A DNA stretch of 64,000 bases from Pomphorhynchus laevis (lineage: Eukaryota; Acanthocephala; Palaeacanthocephala; Echinorhynchida; Pomphorhynchidae): contig WNNJ02000012.1 in the NCBI GenBank assembly GCA_012934845.2, positions 1 to 64,000 of the forward strand, written 5' to 3'. Each line of letters starts with the position of its first letter. The first letter of the stretch is position 1. The notes under the pieces are model-generated. The model ran no database searches. It saw nothing but the letters and a program-made list of their open reading frames with translations, and was not told where the DNA came from. A program made the translations under genes and the position numbers. Shown here piece after piece: positions 54,523 to 64,000 of this stretch.

Positions 54523-57500
54523 TCAAGGTGGTAATAATATGCCTCTTTTTGTTTGCTGCCAATCGTTGACAGATCCAAATTTTGATCCGATCAAAGTATG
54601 CGACGTGTTATTTTTAATAGATTTAGTAAATTCACATTTGGAAGGAACTGGAAAAAGGATAGATCCAGATTTTGAATCATCATCAGCGTCTGGAGTGCTT
54701 GTATCAATCCATTTTTTTCTTTCTTCGTCATATACCATCTAAAGCAAATTTGGGTAATGTTTGTGAATATGATAAAAATAATTCTTTATATGTTTATATG
54801 AACAATATCACATCGTGATGATTTATGTATTCATATTTCGTAATAAAAAATTTTGATGTATTTTACTGAATAAAAAAGTTAAATTTCGAAAGTTACTCTA
54901 AAACTAATAAAACATTCTACACTTTTTAAGAGCATTATATTATGAATAAAAAAGATATGAATATTCAAATAATGATGAAAAAGAAAAGATACGAATCCTA
55001 TTAGCGTAATGATAAGAATATTAGTTTATCTGAACTGATATTGATCTGTAAAGTTGATCTGAATATCAACTTTTACACTTTCTGCGTTAAGTAATAAGAT
55101 GATGTTTCTAAGAAGACATCACTTGTAATGCTGCGTATAAAGTTGTAAACTTTATAAGTTAGTAGAAGCCTTAGTAGAGGGTTTGTAGAAGCGGATATAG
55201 TAGTGGATATAGTATAGGATATAGTGGTGGACTTTACGGGTCGTATTGAAGAACTTGTTTTTATTTTGTGGTAAAAGCGGAGAGAGAAACGTTATCAAAA
55301 ATACACACTATTCGCTAACAACAGAAAAAAATAGAATTAACTTTAGGTGGTAGATGTGTCCAGAGCAACTTTCAGTCTATATTTAGCGATTTAAACAATG
55401 AAAAAATGAAATTATGTACATTGGATTTGTAAGATTCGAAAGGCAGGTTATTCTGCTTGATGATTGAGCAAGCTGAGCTGATATCTATGCGAGAAGTTCA
55501 GAAGTGTGGGGTGTACAACGGAGTAATAGATAAAAGTTAGGTAGTTGATGACTAGTATCGATAGAGTGGACGTTGAATAAGATGAGATGAATAGTGAAGG
55601 TCATTGTTAACGATATAGACGCGAGGTGAAGTGTCATGTGAAAAGTAGATATGCGTATCTGATAGTGGATGAATTGGGATGATTAGAGAATTAAGTTTAT
55701 GAAAATGTCAAAAAATGAATGAAGATAGAAGTGTCGGCAGGATATAGAGATTGTACAATTATTGAATATTGAAGTGAACAGCGCATGCAAGATGTTTGTG
55801 GAAAGTGGATGTGAAAATTTGAGTTAGTAGTGTTTATTGAGAATTGTAGTAGAGAAGAATTGTGGTGAACTTGAGAATTGGTTGGCAAGAAATATGAAAA
55901 GAATGCAACATGTCAGGTTTATCGTTAGTATTTCCTTCTATAAATGTTAGTTTAATTGACAAGATTTATAAACCAGGGCAGATGTGAAATGAATAATGAT
56001 CAGCTAGAACTTTGTCGAGGGCAAAATGAGATTGTAATGAGCTGCTTAAAGGAATGAAATATAAACGAAGAGCGAATGTAAATATAAAGGCGGTTCTGAG
56101 CAAGTGGCTCAGAAACATGGTATGCGTGATGGCCATAAATAGTAAAATATCGAATAATGTCTATGAGACTTGAGTTACTTAAGCGTTGAGTTTGAGAAGT
56201 TTAATGGATTAAGTTATATGAAAGAATTTAAATATATTATAATAAGTCGAATCTACAAAAACGATAAACAAGAAATAAAAAGCGCATAGTTGCGCGTTGA
56301 GAAATGCTTAGCCAATTGAGAATCAAAAGACGGAAGAAATATGATCGAAGCGTCAGTGGTGGTACACGATTAGTAAAGTTAAAGGATGGTTAGTGAGGAA
56401 ATAAGTTGTCTGCAAATGTGTGACTAACTATTCTGTGAATACGTTGAAGGTTACGAAGAATAAAAGAACTCAAATAAAGTTTTTCGCGAATTAAAGAAAG
56501 TTATAAAGCGAAAGGGTTAAAGCTAAAGGGTAAACTATTTTAACAATAATTAAAAGCGATTGTATCTATATTTCAAATGCAGCAATAATTAAAATACCTT
56601 TGAAGTGTCATCATCAGGTAAGTGAACTGGGTTTACAGGCTTTAAATAATTATTACCAAATTTTCTTTTGATAAGTGATGTCTTCTGTGGTTGAGTATAA
56701 GTCAACTTTTCAACATCACCATTCTAAAAGCAAACTTTAACATAAATCATTTAAAAAATAAAAAAAATATAAAACCTCTTTTTCTAAATTTTCTACATGT
56801 TTAGCAGTGTCTTCTAAATACAGTATGTAGGTTTTAAATACATATGTAAGCACACAAACCTATATCTGGTACTAATATGCTGTTAGCTATGTTATTTAAA
56901 TACGGATGTTCAACCAATTCTTGCTGTTTCGGAGCAGTCGGTTCGTGTTCTTTAGATATTTCTTGAGCATTCGTTTCGTTAAGGTTTGGAACTAAAGTAT
57001 GTAAAAAGTGTATTGTAAACAAAACGAACGATTAATACATTTTTTGTCGGGTTAAAAAGCTATTGATATTGTGTATATTATACACAATATTTTTTAAATT
57101 ATAACAAAATCAGATATAGCAGAATGTATTATAAAGTCCAACTTTATTCAGAGTTCTACTACGATTATGATTTAAGACTTGTTTGATTTCCTCATTAAAT
57201 ACATTTTAAAAAGAAAACCTGCATAATTTAAATTTAATCTGCATACGTTAAAATGTGAGATAAATATATTATTAACATACAACTATGATCAGCTCTTGAT
57301 TTGTGTTGAGAGTCGGAAAATCGTGATTGAAGTTTAAAGTCAAAAGGTAATGTTGCACGAGGGTCTTTATGCATTTTATTTTGTATCTCAACATATTTAA
57401 TATTTTTAACTTCAGATTTAGCGTCAATATCATATCCATAATATGACACTCTATTATCAGTGCGGTATAGCTTCTAAATCAAAAGTAAATGCAATATAAA

Positions 57501-60500
57501 AATAATAAAACATGTCATACGGATAGAGTGTACAGCTTTGTCAATTGTGGAATCCATTCGGTATTGCTATAGAGATTATTCCTTACGAATGGCAAAAGCT
57601 TGTAAGTTACCTGAATTTTCAGTCAACGGTAATAATTAAGAATATTATAATTTGACAAGAAACAATAATTTAAAAAATATATTGTACTTTCGACTATAAT
57701 ATTATTTTTAAGCATTCGAATAATTCGTAATTTATTAAAATACTTTTAATTAAAAATAAATATTTATAAATGAAAAAAATACTAATTAGTTTTAACAGCT
57801 TTTGTAGTAAGACTGTGGAAATAACTTGAATCGCAGTGTATTGCTGATACTCGTACGTAATTGAGTATTTTCTGGGAAAAAAAACTATAGTGATATTGGA
57901 CGAAATTACTACATTCTGATAAATAATATGTGGAGTTTAAGGTCGGTATAATGCAACTTATTTAACATTAAACGCATTGTATTCCACAATTCATTTCAAT
58001 CGAGAAAAAGCAATCCTACTCAATAGCAACATCCCTATTTGACAGATATTTCATCAAAAGCAACAAATCAGCCAGATAACACAAATTTTAACATTCGCTA
58101 AGACTTCGTATAATGTTGAATATGGTTATTAAATATAAACTACGAAGAGTGGAAGTTTACATAAATAAAATTCTTGTTATTTCAATAGTATAAGATTTTT
58201 ACGATTTTGTTTAACGAACATTTTTATTATTAAAAAAGTATACTTTAATTTTCTTTCATTTTCCAAAAATTTTCGTGGCTAAATACTTTTGTAAAAAATC
58301 TTTCGTTACATGTACCCTTCATTTTTACGGTAATAATACCAATTTCAGAAATACTGAAACTATGTATTCTTAAAACGACCTTACTTTTCTGCTAATTTTC
58401 AAGCAAGTATAATGAATTTTTTCTATTCATTACAATGAAGAACTATAAATCAACAACTATCAAGCTTTACGAAATTTCGCAATTTCCATTTTATCAAATC
58501 TTATAAAGTAATCGAAACTTTCAATAAATTCAACACCTAATGTTGAAAACGTGACTAAAGTATAATGATTCTCTAAATAAATATAAATAGTAGGATGTCA
58601 ATCACCTCAATCAGTTTGTCAATTGCTTGACGACACACATCAAATACATATTTCGAATTCCAATGTTTAAGTAAATGTTTTCCTATGTATTCGCAGTATT
58701 CCCAGCTTTTTTTGTATAGTCCATGTTTATATAGCATGCTGGCAAATGCTATTTTAAACGGCTGAATTTTAAATGTTATATGAATAATTAATTGAAGATT
58801 TTAAAAACAACCATTAGAGTTGGTAATGTACAGTTTTGTGAAAACTCATAGATCTCAGTTAATTGAAAGGAATCTAAGATGTCTTCACTTTCTATCAATT
58901 TTTCAATATCACTGAAAACAATAAAATGTAGTGATGTGGCAAAATAAATTAATGTACTCAAAACTTGCGCTGTCAATTAAGCCGGCTTGTCCCAACAGCG
59001 TCATTCGGTCTTTTTCTTTACCCAACGTGTGAAAAGAGTTGAGTAGTAGAAGCCGGCAGCAATGATATCCGATAATATTATTAGATCTGACTAAATGATC
59101 AAGTTACGAATTAAGCTGATATCTTATTTATTCGCAATATATAAATGAACTTTTATAAATGTAAGTAATGAATTAAATTATTATTAATAAGTTTTTCACA
59201 TAAAATGTAGATTTTTAATATCATCAGAACAAAGCATAATATATATCGCAGCTTATATACGGTATTGTTTTAAATATCTTTAGTATATCGACTAGTGATA
59301 CGTATTCATGAAGAATGAAAAAATATAACAAACAAATATTTACTAGATAATTAGATAGCTAACTGAGTCTACGTATTTTATATTGCAAATTAAAAATAAT
59401 GCAAAATAAATGCTAAATAGTTAAATAATAAAAAATTAATTAATAATAAATAATTGTTATAAGATTTGATATAATTTATATCAAGATGAATTATAAACTG
59501 AAATTAAAGATAAAAATCAATTGTTATGAATTGACTAACAGATAACAAACTATGTATCAGAATAAGGATTAGAGGTCATCAGGAGGAACTGCTATGTTAT
59601 CAGGTTTCGGCCCCTGTTACTCTATTCAACATAGCAGAGGGCTCGAATACATGCTAATGATGCATTTCCTTTGATAAAACTATCTAGTATCTTATTCTAA
59701 TACAAAGTTTATTATTTTTAATCCATCCATAAAAATTTGCCACTTACGAGTTTAAATTTATTCTTTATATTATTGTGTTGATTTATATAGTTTACTATTT
59801 TCTGCTTGATGTTATTTCTATAGTAACCTAGTTTAAAATATGTATCTATTAAATTATTTAAATGATTTTGAAGCCAAAATCATTGCATATTGTAGCAATT
59901 CTTAAAATTTCATTATTTAATGTATTATATTTTATATTATATGGTATGCATGAATGCTCATGCAAAAATATGTTTCTTGTAAATTTAAATATGTCATCTT
60001 TACGATATAAATTAATTGTAGTTTTAGTTAATGTTAATTTTATGTTCATATCTAGATATACACCTTCTATATTATCAATATTGGCTTTGTTAAGAATAAG
60101 GCATTCTGGATAAATTTGTTCACTAATTGAATAAAAATTATTACAATTAAATGCACATATATCATCAATGTATCGAAACATATATTTCATATATTTATAT
60201 AGTTTAGATTTTGTTAAACAGTTATGAACAAATTCATATTCTATAAATCTTAAAAGCAAGTCAGCTGTAATTGGGCTACGGTTACCTTCCATTGCAACAC
60301 CTTTAACTCGTCTAAATATAGATGTCCCTACTTTTAAAAATTTTTGATTTATCAATATATTTAAGGATTCTATAAATTAAATTTTATCCATATATTTATT
60401 TTTACTTGATGGTTTAATTTTTGTTAGATTGGCGTTATAGTTATTGACACATATATAAGTGAGTTCTGTATGCATATCTTTATTAATTTTATCTTTCCTT

Positions 60501-62962
60501 TTATAATTGTTTGTTATTTTCATTTTATTTTTAATTTTATCAAATATATAATCCAAATGTTTATCTTAGATATATTCGAGCTTTCACTATTAATCAGCTT
60601 GCCAAAGTAAGCATTTAAGTTAATATATTACGAATTGTAAATTTTATTTTTGTCGTTGTGTTTATTTAATCTATATTTATACCATTTTGATAGCAGCTTT
60701 CTTAATTCACAATTTTCAATTAATTCTAGATAATGGGTACCAATATGTTTATTTATTTTATCACAACTAAGACTTTAACAATTGCATTCTGTTCCAATTA
60801 TGTTTCTAATATTATCGTTACATATTGATTAAACCTTATAGAGAATTGTTATATCAGTTTTTTATAATTTTTATTTATATATTTAAAATATTAAAAATTA
60901 AAATTTTTAATAAAAATCAATTTGTATGAATTGACTAAACATTGCAGTAATATCGATTATCTAGTATCTTATTATATTATTTATTATCTATTGTTTAAAT
61001 TTATTCTTAATAATATTTTGTTAATTTAAATATATTACAATTTTCTTATATTATTTATTTTTCTTCAATTAAATTTTTCATTAATAATATTTTGTTGATT
61101 TAATTTTACTTTTTTCTGTTTGATTTTGTTTTGTAGTAACCTATTTGAAATATATACCTGTCAAAATATGTATTTATTAAATTATTGAAATGATTTTGAA
61201 GAAACCCAATATAATCACATATTTTTACAATTCTTAAAATTTCATTATTTAAAGTATTATATTTTTTAAATTATGATATGCACCGGTCTTATAAAAAACC
61301 TTTTTTTGAAAATTTAAATATATCATCTTTGTGGTATAACTAAATAATTGTTTAAATTTATGTTAATTTTATGCTCATATCTAGATATATACTTTCTTTA
61401 TCATCAATATTAGTTTTATAACCAATTATATTATGTTGAGAAATTTATTCTGAATAAATTAAGATGTCATAATAAAGACACAGTAATCCGATATCTATAT
61501 AAAATTTCTAAGTGCCGCAAAGAATTAAAACTATGCACATTACAGTTTCGTTGTTGGCAAATAATGTATTGAGTACGTATATAGTACATTAAACGTGTAT
61601 TTTAGTTAATGGCCAAATACTGAAGTCAAACAAAGTTCATTTTAGTATACCGTAGTCGATAAAATGCACAATATTGGCACTAAAATGAACATTAAACCGA
61701 ATATTGTCTCTAATAAGTCAAATTAAAACTTTAATTTGAAACATCGGGAAAATTAATTTAAAAATTAAATATCTGTGGCTCAATTCAACTAAATTTCTAC
61801 ATTTTGAAAATGAGCATTATGCCATTAGATTTGATGCCGAGCTGTAAATTTTACTTTTAAAAATTCTAATTGTTTACTAATATGATATTTTTAAATTAAA
61901 ATCTGCTCTTTTACTGAGCATAATATTATCTTTTTTTACAAAATGGGCCTTCTGTATAAAACGTGGCAGGTATAACATTTCATATGATAGAATGAGAACT
62001 CTTTCAAAGTTAGCCGTATTTTTAACAGCAATAAAGATTTATTATATCACAGGATAATAGCACATCAATTAAAAGCAAAACTTTCGATTCGTTTAAACAT
62101 ACAAATTAGACAACTTTCAAACTTACTTAAGTTCGAGCACAATAAATATAAGGATTCTTTAAATATATCAGAAGGAACTGAGGATTTATCCAATGAAGCA
62201 AGTACGGCTAGATGATGTTTCCAACGCCCTTCAGTAAGATATTCTGGTTTCTGCGATAATAATTTAATAAAAAGTGTCAACTTAAATCTGGCACTTACCT
62301 TAAAGGATGGTGGTATACGTCCCAAAATAAGATTATAATATGTTGCTATGGGTAGGGATTGATCCAAAGAATCAACAAATCTATAGAAAATAAGAAAAAG
62401 CATAATTAGCAAATTTTAATATTTTGAATAAAGATAAAATAAAAATTTAAAAATATCTAATACAAGTTGTACATTTTACCTTAACATGATAATTCGTTGT
62501 TCTTCAACATTGCCACAAAGCATTGATAAGAATAAAGCTTGACTCCAATTATTAGAGTTCGCTGCTGTATTCATCGCGGGTATTGTAGATTCTGAAGATA
62601 TTAACATCTGGAAGATATCACTTGTATCACCAGCGACAGTATTCTGTAAATGTTGTTGTTTCTTGGTAGATATAAATTCCATGTTTACATTCAATGAATT
62701 TAACAATAACGAAATATCAAAATTATTCATTTTGGATTTCTGTTGGATTGTTAAGTGGTTAATAAATTTCCAGAGATCAATGTTTTTATTAGCTTCCAAA
62801 ATCTTCGATTTACAAAAGCATGTTACAGTTAATTTGGAAGTATTAGGTCTACGCATTGTCGACAAATGAAAATATACAATCATTTAAATTATTTAGAACT
62901 TTTTACCTCTTAAGTGGACCGATGTGCTTTTTTAGTATTTGCAGAATTTGTTCAGAATAAGG
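54523..62962 (-). CDS. Sec16: Sec16, copy 2, 12 exons visible, 5' exons beyond the window
   Basis: Exons in transcript order: 62962-62907, 62848-62480, 62380-62299, 62250-62127, 59090-58958, 58911-58812, 58761-58606, 57473-57281, 56991-56860, 56813-56776, 56723-56598, 54738-54523. All splice borders and phases of copy 1 are kept and no frame is broken. Differences are single residues, for example LKR for LTR before the second exon, SML for SMI in the ALFLS segment, KEKDR for KEEDR, VHLPDD for VNLPDD, and NDW for KYW near the C-terminus. The exons matching 10153-13510 of copy 1 would lie past base 64000. Nothing in the visible part shows it to be a pseudogene. Confidence 0.88.
57872..58530. 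other. ~650-bp segment present only in Sec16 copy 2 intron
   Basis: Copy 1 reads straight from GAGTATTTT to CAACACCTAATG at about 5186. Copy 2 has about 659 bp between these points. The segment is AT-rich with no frame or terminal repeat that I recognise. It may be an insertion here or a deletion in copy 1. Confidence 0.8.
59858..60355 (-). pseudogene. Reverse-transcriptase remnant in Sec16 copy 2 intron
   Basis: This is the counterpart of 6524-7021, differing at a few residues (GVAMEGN for GVPMEGN, SPITADLLL for SPITAHLLL). The copy 2 residues are closer to the usual RT motif (GxAMG, ADL), so copy 1 has drifted further. YIDD is kept. Confidence 0.6.
60886..61796. other. 911-bp segment present only in Sec16 copy 2 intron
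   Basis: It lies between TTTATATATTT and TTCTACATTTTG, which are adjacent in copy 1 at about 7551. Its first half (about 60890-61420) is a diverged second copy of the RT-element text at 59770-60100 (for example TTAAATTATTGAAATGATTTTGAAG-like and ATTCTTAAAATTTCATTATTTAA-like strings). The second half is unidentified. Confidence 0.75.
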
Positions 62963-64000
62963 CTAAAATATGACATAATATAATCACTTAATATACTTGA
63001 CGCAATATCTACTTAACATAATATCAGGTAATAATTGGTATTTGAAAATCACCAAAATGATTAAAATTGATTTACTTTTGATTGAATTTTTAAATAATGA
63101 AAAGTTTTTATAACGTTATTTTTTTCAAAAATAACGTTATTTTATAGTCGATGATGAATTTTGAAAATTTTATTAAATATTTCAATAAAATATTATATTT
63201 TAATTGTTTATAATAAATTCAAATATAAAACATTTAAATATATAATACTAGAATTTCATATAAAAATATAATATTAATAGAATATCATAATATGAGTTTT
63301 TATAATATTTTTAATGAACACAAGCTTTTTAGAAGCAACTTTTTATTTATAAGAGCATCCATTGTGGGGTCATTTTCCTCATATAATCAGTGAAGATGCT
63401 ATAATCAAGAAGAAACAGATTCTTTGTGACAGAATCTAGAAGATAAGTGTATGACAAATCGTATTTAAGATATACCATTTGTGCAATCGGCTTGATGATA
63501 CGACTGGTAGGCAGCTCCACCAGTCGCACTTAACATTACAGTTACGAGCTTTACAACGGTCAAACTGTAAAGGTTGAATGCTGTAAAGTTTACATATATG
63601 TTTTTCATAATTATTGCCTTTTTTCATTTTATGGCAGAAAAAATCGCCGTAAAACGAAAGGGAAAAGATGGAGTAAAGAAGTAAAGCACAAAGAACGTAC
63701 CGCTCAAATCTTACCTCAAAAAGCTCGTTGCAACTACGCAACATGAACAAGCATCAACACATTTTTGAAATGGCTAGCATTTATGAATGAAAGTGAGCAA
63801 TCAACTGTGTTCAATCTAGGTTCAACTTTGACGTCATTACACACCTTGGATGTGTTATGGCTTGTTATCGTATTGGCTCCAGTCTTGCAGCAAATAAAAT
63901 GAGGATATCTTGCATGTTTCCTACAAATGCACTATTCATCCGGTTCGTCTGTGCGACAAAACGTCACTTGGAGTACGAATTTAATCTCATCTTGTGCATT
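62963..64000 (-). other. Sec16 copy 2 intron to window edge
   Basis: This is the counterpart of 8718-9756. It includes the GC-richer block with the 8-bp hairpin near 63502-63527 and the cysteine-rich minus frame. No further Sec16 exon is expected before about 64397. Confidence 0.6.

Larger units (their letters stand above)
52656..64000. repeat. Right copy of the segmental duplication
   Basis: This is the counterpart of 1-9756. Size differences: about 30 bp extra near 57124-57153, about 650 bp net extra at 57872-58530, and 911 bp extra at 60886-61796. The match continues to the last base of the window. Confidence 0.95.

Noticed and set aside
1-64000. CRISPR arrays, operons, bacterial genes
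   Set aside because: No regularly spaced repeats and no prokaryotic gene arrangement; spliced genes and LINEs show nuclear animal DNA.

Overview
The window is AT-rich nuclear DNA from an animal. The signs are spliced host exons with GT..AG borders, Jockey-type and other non-LTR retrotransposons, and remnants of further reverse-transcriptase elements. I cannot name the species; an invertebrate, perhaps an arthropod, fits best. There is no prokaryotic gene organisation.

The one clear host gene is Sec16, the scaffold of COPII budding sites at ER exit sites. It lies on the minus strand. Seventeen exons at 13510-1868 join with matching codon phases into about 757 residues. They cover a P/Y/Q-rich N-terminal stretch, the whole central conserved domain and the C-terminal conserved motif. 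A second copy starts at 54523 and runs off the right edge, with 12 exons visible. The two copies belong to a direct duplication with a spacing of 52,655 bp: 1-9756 matches 52656-64000. They differ by scattered substitutions and by three intronic size changes of about 30, 650 and 911 bp. This is either a recent tandem segmental duplication or two haplotypes placed end to end by the assembler.

Layout. 1-1460: 3' part of a Jockey-like LINE (family A). 1868-13510: Sec16 copy 1, whose long introns carry element remnants. 13.5-17.1 kb: repeats of Sec16 5' exons and introns, a decayed exon copy and two candidate first exons. 17173-17475: a 303-bp palindrome. 17.5-20.2 kb: family A copy lacking the RT core. 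20.98-21.84 kb: remnant of a different RT. 22-45 kb: two and a half tandem copies of a composite LINE unit (family B), holding one element with both ORFs open (34546-38788), one near-identical copy with a broken ORF2 (26306-30697) and several degenerate copies. 44668-45223: large inverted repeat. 46.14-47.52 kb: inverted decayed copy of Sec16 5' exons. 49.6-50.1 kb: remnant of a Penelope-like GIY-YIG endonuclease. 50.46-54.1 kb: a nearly complete family A LINE. 54523-64000: Sec16 copy 2.

The family B LINE has the usual two-gene organisation: a zinc-knuckle RNA-binding ORF1, then an ORF2 with APE-type endonuclease and reverse transcriptase, coupled by an ATGA stop/start overlap. Sec16 probably uses the tail of the antisense family A LINE, rich in AATAAA on the minus strand, as its polyadenylation region.
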